Assembly (NCBI GenBank): GCA_030584085.1
Contig: CP129490.1
Span: forward strand, 1,087,511-1,151,510
Direction of reading: 5' to 3'
DNA length: 64,000 nt
From: Melioribacteraceae bacterium
GTDB taxonomy: Bacteria > Bacteroidota > Ignavibacteria > Ignavibacteriales > Melioribacteraceae
Shown: one piece after another, positions 1 through 8,714 of the stretch
Layout of the letters: the number at the start of each line of letters is the position of its first letter
How positions within the stretch are numbered: the stretch's first letter is position 1
Notes under the pieces: model-generated
The model's database searches: none
Told to the model about the DNA's origin: nothing
What the model saw: only the letters and a program-made list of their open reading frames with translations
Made by a program: the position numbers and the translations under genes

Positions 1-1906
1 TGAACTAAATAAAACAATCGGCTGGCATCCGCCGGAAGTTGGAAGCGGAAGATTCGGTAATTGGTTGGATGAAAATAAAGATTGGGCTTTATCGCGTGAT
101 AGATTCTGGGCTACGCCTTTACCAATTTGGGTAAGTGAAGACAGTGATATGTTTGCTATCGGCAGTATTGCTGAATTGAAGGAAGGTTATATTGAAAGAG
201 ACGGAAAGAAAATTAAAGTTGCCGATTTAAAAGAAGAAGAAATCGACCTACACAGACCGTTTGTTGATGATATTAAGTTTGAGAGAAACGGAAAGATTTA
301 TACTCGAACTCCTGAACTCATTGATGTCTGGTTTGATTCCGGTGCAATGCCGTTTGCGCAGTATCATTATCCGTTTGAAAATAAAGAATTGTTTGAAAAG
401 AATTATCCCGCCGATTTTATCTGCGAAGGTATTGATCAAACACGAGGATGGTTCTATACACTTCATGCAATTGGAACTATGTTATTCGATAATGTTGCAT
501 ACAAGAATCTTATAGTAAACGAATTGATTCTTGATAAAAACGGAATGAAGATGTCTAAATCAAAAGGCAATACGGTTGATCCTTTTGAATTATTCGATAA
601 ATACGGAGCCGACGCTACTCGTTGGTATATGGTTACTACAAGTCCGCCTTGGAAACCCACATTATTCGATGAAGAGGGTATTGTTGAAGTTCAGCGTAAG
701 TTTTTCGGAACTCTACTTAACACATATTCCTTCTTTGCACTATATGCAAACATCGACAAGTTTGATTTCAAAGAGGAAATAATTCCTTATGAAAAACGAC
801 CGGAAATTGATCGTTGGATAATTTCAAAGCTTGGCACTTTAGTAAAAGATTTTGAAGAGTACATGAACAATTACGATGTAACAAAAGCCGCACGTGAAGT
901 TTCCGAATTTACAATTGATCAATTATCAAATTGGTATGTTAGGAGAAGCAGACGACGTTTCTGGAAATCGGAAATGAACGAAAATAAACTTTCGGCATAT
1001 CAAACTTTATATGAATGCTTGAACACAGTTGTAAAACTAGCTTCACCGTTTGCTCCATTCTTGACTGAAGAAATTTACAACAACTTGAATAAGGCGACCG
1101 GAAAAGAAGAATTCGAATCTGTTCATTTAGTTCAGTTCCCAAAAGTCAATTATCATGATGAAGACTTAGAACTAAAGATGGATGTCGCACAAAAAGTAGT
1201 TTATATAACGAGATCAATGCGTGCAAAAAATAATTTGAAAGTTCGTCAGCCATTAAAAAAGATTCTGGTTTCGGTTTCACCATCAAAACGTGAAGCAGTA
1301 GAAAGAATGAAAGATGTTATATTGGAAGAAGTAAACATTAAAGAACTTCAAGTTTTAGAAGATGATTCCGGAATTGTCAATAAATCTGCCAAAGCAAATT
1401 TCAAATCGCTTGGTCCAAAATATGGCAAACTGATGAAATCGCTTGCTGCGGAAATTATTAAATTCAGTAAGGATGACATCGCAAAACTTGAGAGAGAAAA
1501 TAGCTTTAAAGTTACTATCGATGAAAACGAAATTAATCTTACTTTAGAAGATGTCGAAATTATAAGTACCGAAATTGAAGGTTGGTTGGTTGAAAGCGAA
1601 GAAGGTGTAACCGTTGGTATTGATACTGAATTAACTGAGGATTTAATTGCCGAAGGTTATGCGAGAGAATTTGTCAACCGGGTTCAAAACATGCGTAAAG
1701 ACGCTGATTTTGACGTAATTGACAAAATCCGAATTTTCTATGAATCTGACGAAAAATTAATTAAATATATAAGTCGATTTTCAGAATACATAACAAGCGA
1801 AACTTTAGCTGATGAATTAACTTCGGGTACTTCTTCCAACGGGTACCTTGAAAATTGGGACATTGGCGAATTCAGTTGCAAAATTTCAATTGAAAAAAGC
1901 CGTTAA
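1..1906 (+). CDS. ileS: Isoleucyl-tRNA synthetase, C-terminal part (5' end outside window)
   Basis: This cytoplasmic enzyme charges tRNA-Ile with isoleucine. The reading frame is open from base 2 with no start, so the N-terminal part with the HIGH motif lies upstream of the window. Visible are the class I segment GWHPPEVGSG, the WALSRDRFWATPLPIW block, the DVWFDSGAMPFAQ block that closes the editing region, and the KMSKS signature at bases 548-562. The anticodon-binding helical domain follows, then a tail with AEGYAREFVNRVQNMRK. The C-terminal CxxC zinc finger of E. coli-type IleRS is absent. This fits the eukaryote-like (type 2) IleRS usual in this supergroup, a form often associated with mupirocin tolerance; that phenotype is inference. 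Any ATG/TTG codon inside the window is not the real start. The next gene begins 25 bases downstream. Confidence 0.97.
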   Translation, partial: ELNKTIGWHPPEVGSGRFGNWLDENKDWALSRDRFWATPLPIWVSEDSDMFAIGSIAELKEGYIERDGKKIKVADLKEEEIDLHRPFVDDIKFERNGKIYTRTPELIDVWFDSGAMPFAQYHYPFENKELFEKNYPADFICEGIDQTRGWFYTLHAIGTMLFDNVAYKNLIVNELILDKNGMKMSKSKGNTVDPFELFDKYGADATRWYMVTTSPPWKPTLFDEEGIVEVQRKFFGTLLNTYSFFALYANIDKFDFKEEIIPYEKRPEIDRWIISKLGTLVKDFEEYMNNYDVTKAAREVSEFTIDQLSNWYVRRSRRRFWKSEMNENKLSAYQTLYECLNTVVKLASPFAPFLTEEIYNNLNKATGKEEFESVHLVQFPKVNYHDEDLELKMDVAQKVVYITRSMRAKNNLKVRQPLKKILVSVSPSKREAVERMKDVILEEVNIKELQVLEDDSGIVNKSAKANFKSLGPKYGKLMKSLAAEIIKFSKDDIAKLERENSFKVTIDENEINLTLEDVEIISTEIEGWLVESEEGVTVGIDTELTEDLIAEGYAREFVNRVQNMRKDADFDVIDKIRIFYESDEKLIKYISRFSEYITSETLADELTSGTSSNGYLENWDIGEFSCKISIEKSR

Positions 1907-1931
1907 TAAGTTCAGCAAGGGAGGATAAATA

Positions 1932-2582
1932 ATGGGAATGGCAAAAAAAACAGTTAAGAAATCCACGGCGGCTGCTAAAACTACCACAAAGAAAAAAGCT
2001 GCCCCGAAAAAAAACACAAAGACAGCTGCAAAATCTAAAACTACTGTGAAAAAGACAGTAGCTAAAAAGGCAGCCCCAAAAAAAACTAAAGCTAAAAGCG
2101 AAAAAACAACTAAGAAAAAAATAACTCAGCAAGAAGTTGAAATAGTATCTCCGAGTAAAAAAATTAGGAAGGTAAAGGGGTATCCTAAAAAAGACTTAGA
2201 AGATTTTAAGGAAATCATTCTTCAAAAACGAAATGAGATCATTGAACAACTACAAAGTTTAAAAGATCAGATGATGGATCCGACTACAGGACAATACGTA
2301 AATGAAAGTTCTCCTTATTCGTTACATATGGCTGAACAAGGTACTGATGCAATGGAGAGAGAAAAGCTTTATTTGTGGGCTCAAAGAGAAAACAAATTCC
2401 TGACCTATCTTGAAGAAGCTCTCCAAAGAATTGAAAACGGTACTTATGGAATTTGTATTGATTGTATCGATGAACCGCAAAATTTATGTCCTACTTGTCC
2501 ATTAATTCCTAAAGAAAGATTAAAAGCTGTTCCTCATACACAGCATTGTTTACAAGTAAAGCAGAAGATGCAAGGTAAGTGA
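1932..2582 (+). CDS. DksA/TraR-family zinc-finger protein with lysine-rich histone-H1-like N-terminus
   Basis: DksA/TraR proteins bind in the RNA polymerase secondary channel and tune transcription. Residues 1-85 are almost entirely Lys, Ala, Thr and Pro, with KKxAAPKK-type repeats like bacterial histone-H1-like tails, so DNA or RNA binding is likely. Residues about 88-165 are the coiled-coil-type helical part. The C-terminal finger is unusual. It has CxxC at C175/C178, then an 11-residue insert bringing a second CxxC at C186/C189, then IPKERLKAVPHTQHC with C206. The cysteine that normally follows C206 by three residues is Val. Four ligands are still available, but not in the canonical C-x2-C-x17-C-x2-C order. 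GGAGG lies just upstream of the ATG; a second ATG two codons in is possible. It sits between ileS and lspA, a common arrangement in Bacteroidota and relatives. Confidence 0.88.
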   Translation: MGMAKKTVKKSTAAAKTTTKKKAAPKKNTKTAAKSKTTVKKTVAKKAAPKKTKAKSEKTTKKKITQQEVEIVSPSKKIRKVKGYPKKDLEDFKEIILQKRNEIIEQLQSLKDQMMDPTTGQYVNESSPYSLHMAEQGTDAMEREKLYLWAQRENKFLTYLEEALQRIENGTYGICIDCIDEPQNLCPTCPLIPKERLKAVPHTQHCLQVKQKMQGK

Positions 2583-2604
2583 TAATTTTTATTAGGATAA
2601 TGAC

Positions 2605-3252
2605 TTGAGGATATTATACGTTTCATTGTTCATTTTGATTACTGATCAAATATCCAAACTTGCAGTAAAGGGATTCAATATTCCATTCTTGAATCTTAAG
2701 CATGAAGGGATGAATCTGGGCGAAAGTTTTTCCGTTATTGGTGATTTCTTCCGAATTACTTTTGTTGAAAATCCCGGAATGGCGTTTGGTATTAATGTCG
2801 GTGTAAATTCTAAATTGTTGTTATCACTATTTTCCTTTATCGCTTCAATCGGACTTATCTATTACATTTACAAAATTAAGAATGAATCTTATGTAAACCG
2901 ACTATCACTTGCACTAATACTGGGCGGCGCACTCGGTAATTTTATCGATAGAGCATTCTACGGTGTTTTTTACGATTACGCTCCTTTAATGTATGGACGT
3001 GTAGTTGATTTTTTTCAAGTTGAATTTTGGGATTTCACAATTTTTGGTAAGACTTATGAAACCTGGCCGATATTTAATGTTGCCGATGCATCAGTTACGG
3101 TGGGTGTTATATTAATGCTTATTTTCCATGGACGTATTTACGATGAAAAAGATAAATCTGAAACAGATGAAACAAAAGTAGATTTGGCGGAAGAAGAAAA
3201 TTTAGATGGCAAAGATAATAACCGAAAAAATACTGAATCTCGAGATAACTGA
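2605..3252 (+). CDS. lspA: Lipoprotein signal peptidase (signal peptidase II)
   Basis: This inner-membrane aspartic protease cleaves the signal peptide from diacylglyceryl-modified prolipoproteins. The 215-residue protein has the family blocks: TDQISK near the N-terminus, VENPGMAFGI (residues 54-63), GGALGNFIDR with catalytic Asp115, and FNVADASVTVG with catalytic Asp161. Four membrane segments are expected. The start is TTG with an AGG-type ribosome site 8 bases before it. A charged tail of about 40 residues after the last helix (rich in Asp, Glu, Lys) is longer than in most LspA proteins. The last 47 bases overlap the rluD-like gene in another frame, implying translational coupling. The several lipoproteins in this window, such as those at 14649, 16442 and 56712, would be its substrates. 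Confidence 0.96.
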   Translation: MRILYVSLFILITDQISKLAVKGFNIPFLNLKHEGMNLGESFSVIGDFFRITFVENPGMAFGINVGVNSKLLLSLFSFIASIGLIYYIYKIKNESYVNRLSLALILGGALGNFIDRAFYGVFYDYAPLMYGRVVDFFQVEFWDFTIFGKTYETWPIFNVADASVTVGVILMLIFHGRIYDEKDKSETDETKVDLAEEENLDGKDNNRKNTESRDN

Positions 3253-4192
3253 CGGTAAACGAAAAGAGAGGATAGATACTTACCTCGCTAATTCAATCGA
3301 AAACTCCACACGATCAAGAATTCAAAAATTAATAAAAGCCGAGCTTGTTACAGTTAATGGCAAATTAGTTAAACCGAATTATTTGGTTATCCCAGGTGAT
3401 AAAATAGTTGTAAGGATTCCGGTCGCACCACGACCTGAATTTGTTGAAGCCGAAGAAATTCCTCTCGATATTTTATATGAAGATGACTATTTGCTGGTAG
3501 TTAATAAACCACCGGGAATGGTCGCACATCCTGCATTGGGTAATTATTCCGGAACACTCGTTAATGCACTTCTTCATCATACAGAAAATTTGAGTAAATA
3601 CAATCAAGCTGCTCCGACTCGACCCGGGATTGTTCACCGGATTGATAAAGACACAAGTGGTTTGTTAATTGTTGCTAAGGATGAACACGTTCATGCTCAA
3701 TTAGCAAAGCAGTTTGCAGCTCATACTTTGGAAAGAGAATATTGGGCGATTTGTTGGGGAATATTTAAGGATTCTACCGGTGAAGTAATAGGTAATATAG
3801 GCAGAAGCAAAAGAGATAGGAAAATATTTACGGTAAGTGAAACTGATGGGAAACATGCACACACATTTTATGAGGTTATAGAAGAATTTGAATTCGCCTC
3901 TCTGATAAAATTAAAGCTGAAAACCGGAAGGACTCATCAGATTCGTGTTCATATGTCCCACATTAATCACCCAATATTTGGGGATCCTACCTATGGCGGA
4001 AGAGTGATTGTTCATGGAAGCAATCTTCCCAAAATGAAATCTAGGATTCATAATTTGCTTGAAATTATGCCGAGACAAGCCCTTCATGCTAAAACTCTCG
4101 GATTTTATCATCCAATCAAAAAAGAAAAAATTTTAGTTGACTCTGAATTACCTGATGATATGAATTTACTCATAGACAAACTCCGAACATAA
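3206..4192 (+). CDS. rluD: RluA/RluD-family 23S rRNA pseudouridine synthase
   Basis: This enzyme converts specific uridines of large-subunit rRNA to pseudouridine. An S4 RNA-binding domain spans residues about 19-66 (RKERIDTYLAN, SRIQKLIKAELVTVNG). It is followed by the RluA catalytic domain with YEDDYLLVVNKPPGMVAHP and the motif HRIDKDTSGLL, in which Asp147 is the expected catalytic residue. LKTGRTHQIRVH is the usual later family block. At 328 residues it has normal length. The ATG at 3206 lies inside the 3' end of lspA, with a purine-rich GGAAGAAG stretch ahead of it. The N-terminus reads straight into the S4 domain, which supports this start. RluD (U1911/1915/1917 of 23S rRNA) is the best-fitting member by domain layout, but RluC/RluA-type specificity cannot be excluded. 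Confidence 0.92.
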   Translation: MAKIITEKILNLEITDGKRKERIDTYLANSIENSTRSRIQKLIKAELVTVNGKLVKPNYLVIPGDKIVVRIPVAPRPEFVEAEEIPLDILYEDDYLLVVNKPPGMVAHPALGNYSGTLVNALLHHTENLSKYNQAAPTRPGIVHRIDKDTSGLLIVAKDEHVHAQLAKQFAAHTLEREYWAICWGIFKDSTGEVIGNIGRSKRDRKIFTVSETDGKHAHTFYEVIEEFEFASLIKLKLKTGRTHQIRVHMSHINHPIFGDPTYGGRVIVHGSNLPKMKSRIHNLLEIMPRQALHAKTLGFYHPIKKEKILVDSELPDDMNLLIDKLRT

Positions 4193-4253
4193 AATCACAG
4201 CATTTTTTATCTCTTTCTTCTATCTTTAACTTTATTCATAAAATTATATAAAT

Positions 4254-4943
4254 ATGTTCAATCCTTTTGACGTACTTAATCCAAATCTTATCATTTTTCT
4301 TGGTATGATAGGATTATTTTTAGGAATTGTATTTTTCTTTATCTTCATTAAACGCAGAATTTTTAAAATTATCGGTAGAGAAGAAAAAAAAATTCCGGGA
4401 GTAATGGGTAGTGCACGAAATTTAATTTCAATACTCCTATTAACAGCTATTGGTGGAATGCTTTTATTCCTTGGTTTCTTCTTTATTGCCTATCACAACT
4501 TTACAGATGAGATAACTGTTGCAACCGTTCAGGTTGAACCCATAAGTGATAAAAAGTGTAATTTATTGATTGAGGAATTTTTACAAGGCGACAAAATCAA
4601 TAAATATCGTTTCGAGATAATCGGTGATCAATGGATGATCGAAGGTGATATATTAAAATGGGAAGATTATATGACTTTCCTTGGTCTCGATACAAGATAT
4701 AGATTAAACAGAGTTAGAGGAAGATTTATAAAAACAGATGATGAAATTAAGAACCAACCTACAATTCACTCATTAGTGGAAGACGAAGAAGACTTTCTTT
4801 GGAATATTCTTTATGATATTGGGCATAAACTTCCGTTCGTTAATACAGTTTATGGTAATGCTGCATTTCAATTAACCGATAAGCCGAGAAAGTTTGAAGT
4901 CTTTGTAACTACCTCGGGTTTTGGTCTTCGTGAAGTAAAATGA
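4254..4943 (+). CDS. Membrane protein of unknown function with two transmembrane helices
   Basis: I do not recognise a characterised family. The 229-residue protein has a hydrophobic helix at residues about 12-32, a basic cytoplasmic-looking loop (KRRIFKIIGREEKK), and a second helix at about 58-80. A hydrophilic domain of about 150 residues follows, rich in beta-type patterns (EITVATVQVEP, NKYRFEIIGDQWMIEGDILKWEDY). The topology suggests that this domain faces the periplasm. The protein ends with TTSGFGLREVK. The gene follows rluD after 61 bases and is closed by a strong hairpin terminator. The ATG start precedes an MFNPFDVLNPN leader that is not a cleavable signal peptide. Similar unannotated proteins are common in Ignavibacteria-type genomes, but that is recollection and not something visible here. 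Confidence 0.8.
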   Translation: MFNPFDVLNPNLIIFLGMIGLFLGIVFFFIFIKRRIFKIIGREEKKIPGVMGSARNLISILLLTAIGGMLLFLGFFFIAYHNFTDEITVATVQVEPISDKKCNLLIEEFLQGDKINKYRFEIIGDQWMIEGDILKWEDYMTFLGLDTRYRLNRVRGRFIKTDDEIKNQPTIHSLVEDEEDFLWNILYDIGHKLPFVNTVYGNAAFQLTDKPRKFEVFVTTSGFGLREVK

Positions 4944-4954
4944 TTTAAACAAAA

Positions 4955-4984
4955 AAAAGACCCGGCAAAAATACCGGGTCTTTT
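4955..4984. terminator. Bidirectional intrinsic terminator between convergent genes
   Basis: A perfect 11-bp inverted repeat is formed by 4955-4965 (AAAAGACCCGG) and 4974-4984 (CCGGGTCTTTT) with an 8-nt loop. The GC-rich stem core is flanked by A-runs on the left and T-runs on the right, so both transcripts would end in a U tract. It lies between the plus-strand membrane protein ending at 4943 and the minus-strand cytochrome ending at 5009. Confidence 0.9.
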
Positions 4985-5008
4985 CTAAGGGGTGTATAAT
5001 ACGTAATC

Positions 5009-7024
5009 TTACTTAACCAGTACCATTTTCTTAACTTGAACATGTTCATTAGTTGTAATTCTGTAGAAGTAGATACCTGAAGCATTGTTAGAAGCATTCC
5101 AATCAACACTGTAAGTACCCGCTGCTTTTTGTTCGTCAACTAATTTTGCAACTTCTCTACCTAAAGCATCATAAATTGTTAAACTAACTTCACTAGCTTT
5201 TGGAATAGAGAATTTAATTGTTGTAGATGGGTTGAATGGGTTTGGATAGTTTTGAGCCAAATTAAATTCAACCGGAATTTGACCGTCTTCTGGAGCTACA
5301 TCACTGATTGTTCCTTTCAATACACCGATAGAAAGTTTTAACAATTCAACTGCAAATTCAGGATTATGCATACCAGCTGAACGATCTTCTTCAATTAATA
5401 AATAGTTCCATGCAGCTTGTGCTTGGACTTTTGTTACTGAAGAATCTGTAATGGTTACATGACCTGCTCCGTCATTTGGTAGTAAGTCATAAAGAGTTTC
5501 TAATAATCCATGAACTTCTTCTTGTAAACCTTCATCAACACCGTCACCATCATGGTCAGCAATACCGTTTATATATAATTTCTTTTCGTTGAAATCTTCA
5601 CCAACATCACCGTGACAAGGTTCGCAAACACCAACATTCGCAACTCCGTCTTCGGTTCTCATGTTGAAGGTGTGACCGCCTGCTAACTCAAAGTTACCGG
5701 CTTCATCAACCGGACCTTCGCCCATATGACAGCCAACGCATGCGTTTTCAATTGCTTGCAAGTGAGGAGAAGTTGGAACGTTATATCCCCAAGTTACAGC
5801 ATTTTGACCTGTAAGTACATCACCTTGAGCACTGTAATGAGGGCCAAAGTGTGAGCTTAAGTTTCTTAAATAGTTATTTGTATAATCAACACCGTCTCTA
5901 CGAGCTTTATGGCAAGTGATACATAATCTTCCTTCATTACCTAAAGTAACTTCATAACCATTTGTTAAGGTAGCCGAAACTAATCTTAATTGAGCATGAT
6001 TTGAAGCATCATGAGGATCGTGGCATGTTGCACAAGTTATCGGAATTGCTGGAGGAGCAGCAGTAAGTGGTTGTTGACCACCTTTTACCCATTCAACAAA
6101 ACCAGAACCACTATGACAATTAGCACATCCGGCTCTGCCGCCAGCATAACCTACGTTAGGACCTTTTGCATGAACTGAGAAATCCCATTGTGCAGGAAAA
6201 TTATGATGTGTTCCTTGATCGTGGCACCATGCGCAATTTTCAGCATCGAGTGTAGTAACCATTGCATTGTTGCCGGTTTGACCGTAGTGATTTCCACCTG
6301 GACCATGGCAGCTTTCGCATTGAATTCTTCCCATTGCCATTGCTTCTGGATATTGTTGTACTAATTGATCCCATACACCAGGACCTAATTGAGCAGGAAA
6401 TTCAAATGGATAATCATCAAATCCACCGTTTACAGCTGTCGGATTTGCATCATAACCTGTTGAGTGACATGCTAAGCATGATTCTCTAAAATGTGAACTT
6501 AATTCACCATTGAATCCTCTTTCAGTATCTGAGTAGTGACCTGTTTGTTGCCATTTGTCACCGATAAATCCATAAAGTGAATTATTGTGGCAATTCATAC
6601 ATGTAACTGAACCACCGTTTACGCCAAGGTACATAGCAGCATTAAAAGTAATGTCTGCAGTTAATCCTTGGTCACCAAATTCGATAACATATCTACCTGA
6701 TTTGTCGGGGGTAAATTTTAAGTAGATAACATTATCACCTTCGGCTAATGTTTGAGTTAGAACTGTGTTTGAACCACTTGGTGCGACTGGCATTGTCCAT
6801 ACTGGATTAGTAAAAGTACCTGTGGTGGTAACTTTTAAATAAACCATTGTGCCAACACCAACACTTGTGAGCCCATTGTATGGATATTCAAAGAAATCAT
6901 CAACTAGATCAAAAGAGATTAATCTAGGAGAGACTCCGTACGTATCCAAACGTAGGGTTTGGGCTGAAGTAAGACTGCACATCAGCACCATTGCACCTAG
7001 TAAAATGGTAAGTCTTTTTAACAT
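5009..7024 (-). CDS. Secreted nine-haem c-type cytochrome with T9SS C-terminal sorting domain
   Basis: A cleavable signal peptide (MLKRLTILLGAMVLMCSLTSA) precedes a beta-rich domain at residues about 25-135. Nine CxxCH haem-attachment motifs start at residues 142, 183, 236, 264, 300, 331, 368, 429 and 467. A DHDGDGVDEG loop at about 490 resembles a calcium-binding loop. A helical segment ends in RSAGMHNP, as in multihaem cytochromes of the nitrite-reductase/octahaem superfamily. Residues 584-671 form a T9SS type A sorting domain: AQNYPNPFNPSTTIKFS, then YDALGREVAKL, then ASGIYFYRI with a basic end. The protein should therefore be haem-loaded in the periplasm, exported across the outer membrane and fixed at the surface. 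Extracellular electron transfer is the likely role; an enzymatic function remains possible. A strong AGGAGG site lies 7 bases before the ATG. Confidence 0.93.
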   Translation of the reverse strand: MLKRLTILLGAMVLMCSLTSAQTLRLDTYGVSPRLISFDLVDDFFEYPYNGLTSVGVGTMVYLKVTTTGTFTNPVWTMPVAPSGSNTVLTQTLAEGDNVIYLKFTPDKSGRYVIEFGDQGLTADITFNAAMYLGVNGGSVTCMNCHNNSLYGFIGDKWQQTGHYSDTERGFNGELSSHFRESCLACHSTGYDANPTAVNGGFDDYPFEFPAQLGPGVWDQLVQQYPEAMAMGRIQCESCHGPGGNHYGQTGNNAMVTTLDAENCAWCHDQGTHHNFPAQWDFSVHAKGPNVGYAGGRAGCANCHSGSGFVEWVKGGQQPLTAAPPAIPITCATCHDPHDASNHAQLRLVSATLTNGYEVTLGNEGRLCITCHKARRDGVDYTNNYLRNLSSHFGPHYSAQGDVLTGQNAVTWGYNVPTSPHLQAIENACVGCHMGEGPVDEAGNFELAGGHTFNMRTEDGVANVGVCEPCHGDVGEDFNEKKLYINGIADHDGDGVDEGLQEEVHGLLETLYDLLPNDGAGHVTITDSSVTKVQAQAAWNYLLIEEDRSAGMHNPEFAVELLKLSIGVLKGTISDVAPEDGQIPVEFNLAQNYPNPFNPSTTIKFSIPKASEVSLTIYDALGREVAKLVDEQKAAGTYSVDWNASNNASGIYFYRITTNEHVQVKKMVLVK

Positions 7025-7031
7025 ACAAATA

Positions 7032-7037
7032 CCTCCT
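7032..7037 (-). promoter_or_regulatory. Strong Shine-Dalgarno site of the multihaem cytochrome
   Basis: The minus strand reads AGGAGG, placed 7 bases upstream of the ATG at 7024. It fixes the start codon and suggests efficient translation; many other genes in the window have weaker sites. Confidence 0.8.
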
Positions 7038-7074
7038 GTTTGGGGAAATGAATTGATTTATGGTTATAAAACAA

Positions 7075-7082
7075 CAAAGATA
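7075..7082 (-). promoter_or_regulatory. Candidate Bacteroidota-type -7 box (TATCTTTG) for the cytochrome gene
   Basis: The minus strand has an exact TAnnTTTG box about 50 bases before the cytochrome start. The upstream -33 position carries TTTC instead of TTTG at a spacing of about 21 bases. This would give a leader of about 44 bases containing the AGGAGG site. The consensus is that described for Bacteroides and Flavobacterium; its use in this organism is inference. Confidence 0.4.
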
Positions 7083-7307
7083 ATACCATCTTTTTATTCT
7101 GTAGAAATACGAAGATTTTTGAAAGGTACGTCATTATCAAATTCCGATAATCAAGAAATTCTATTTTACTATTTATTTATTGTAAGAAAAATATCAGATA
7201 AATCGATAAAGAGATATAGGTCTCTCTTATCCATATATTTAATATAGTAATTATTTTTGAATAAAGTAAGACCTATTTAGTATATTTTGATCAAAAAAAA
7301 TAACATT

Positions 7308-8714
7308 ATGCTAATCTACAATACACTATCGCGAAAAAAAGAAGAATTTCAACCAACCGATCCACCAAATGTGACTATGTACGTTTGTGGACCTACTGTT
7401 TACGACTTTTTTCATATTGGAAATGCTAGATCGTTTATAATGGCGGATATTATCCGTAAATATCTTATTTACAAAGGATTCCATGTTAAATATGCGATGA
7501 ATATCACCGATATTGATGACAAAATAATTAAAAAATCAAATGAACAGAATACAGAATCGTCCAAAGTTGCCGAAGAATTTACTGAAGCTTTTTTAGCTGA
7601 TACAAAAAGATTAAATATTGCCGAAGCGGATATTTTCCCACGTGCCACAGCTCACATCGGTGAAATTATTAACATGATTGAATCCCTTATCAAAAATGAG
7701 ATGGCTTATAATGTTGACGGTAATGTTTTTTATGATGTCTCAAAATTCGAAAACTATGGGAAACTCAGCGGTAAAAAATTGGATGAACTTATTTCCGGCT
7801 CGAGAATAGAAATTAACGATGAGAAAAAAAATCCTTTGGACTTTACATTGTGGAAAAAAGCGAAAGAAGGCGAGCCATTTTGGGAAAGTCCATGGGGTAA
7901 AGGCAGACCCGGTTGGCATATTGAATGTTCTGCAATGAGTACAAAACATCTCGGAGAAACAATTGACATTCATGCGGGGGGAAGTGATTTGATCTTTCCG
8001 CATCATGAAAATGAAATTGCACAAAGTGAAGGTGCCACTTCACATAAATTTGTTAAGTATTGGGTTCATTTTGGATTTTTAAATCTTCAAAATGAAAAAA
8101 TGTCAAAATCACTAGGTAACTTTTTTACCGCGCGAGATATTTTAAAAACTTACTCTGCCGAAGTAATCAGAATGCTGTTTTCACAAACACATTATGCCGG
8201 TCCGCTTAATTTTAGTAATGACTTGTTGGATTCTGCCAAAAAAGGTTTGGAGAGATTAAACAATTTAGTTGATCTTGTGAATGAAAAAGTATCTGCTGGT
8301 AAATCCGGAGAGCAAATTGAATTTGATTTTGACAGATACTATTTCGGTTTTGAGAACTCAATGGATGACGATTTTAATACACCACAAGCAGTAGCTGTCA
8401 TTTTCGATTATGTAAAATCTATAAATTCAATGGTAAGCAAAAATGAAAATATTGATGTGCAATTCTTTATTGATGTTAAAACTTTCTTAGAAAAGACAGC
8501 TCAAAATGTTCTTGGAATTGTGAATTTCGGTGAGACAAAAAAAATACAAAGTGATTCAAAAGAAAATGAATTGATTGACTTATTAATCAAAATAAGAACC
8601 GAAGCTAAACAAAATAAAAACTTTGCACTTGCCGATCTTATTCGTGATCAGTTAAATGAAATTGGATTCCAATTAGTTGATACAAAAAGTGGAACAACTT
8701 TCAAAAAAAAATAG
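7308..8714 (+). CDS. cysS: Cysteinyl-tRNA synthetase
   Basis: This enzyme charges tRNA-Cys in the cytoplasm. The class I HIGH equivalent is HIGN in YDFFHIGNARSF, and the zinc-site cysteine lies in MYVCGPTVYD. Further blocks are NITDIDDKII, GRPGWHIECSAM, the HAGGSDLIFPHHENE zinc region and EKMSKSLGN (the KMSKS loop). The C-terminal helical part is of normal length. An in-frame TTG at 7287 would add seven residues (MIKKNNI), but family members begin at the MLIYNTLSRKK position, so I take ATG 7308. The upstream region shared with the divergent cytochrome gene is about 280 bases. The 3' end overlaps the start of the next gene by 38 bases. Confidence 0.96.
   Translation: MLIYNTLSRKKEEFQPTDPPNVTMYVCGPTVYDFFHIGNARSFIMADIIRKYLIYKGFHVKYAMNITDIDDKIIKKSNEQNTESSKVAEEFTEAFLADTKRLNIAEADIFPRATAHIGEIINMIESLIKNEMAYNVDGNVFYDVSKFENYGKLSGKKLDELISGSRIEINDEKKNPLDFTLWKKAKEGEPFWESPWGKGRPGWHIECSAMSTKHLGETIDIHAGGSDLIFPHHENEIAQSEGATSHKFVKYWVHFGFLNLQNEKMSKSLGNFFTARDILKTYSAEVIRMLFSQTHYAGPLNFSNDLLDSAKKGLERLNNLVDLVNEKVSAGKSGEQIEFDFDRYYFGFENSMDDDFNTPQAVAVIFDYVKSINSMVSKNENIDVQFFIDVKTFLEKTAQNVLGIVNFGETKKIQSDSKENELIDLLIKIRTEAKQNKNFALADLIRDQLNEIGFQLVDTKSGTTFKKK

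Noticed and set aside
6849-7247. Plus-strand open frame spanning the start of the cytochrome gene and the spacer
   Set aside because: It is antisense to the cytochrome signal peptide, has no ribosome site and no recognisable protein pattern.
7252-7289. Two competing promoter-like boxes before cysS (TATTTTTG at 7252 and TATATTTTG at 7281)
   Set aside because: Neither has a convincing -33 element at the right distance, and the second would leave almost no leader. I did not annotate either.
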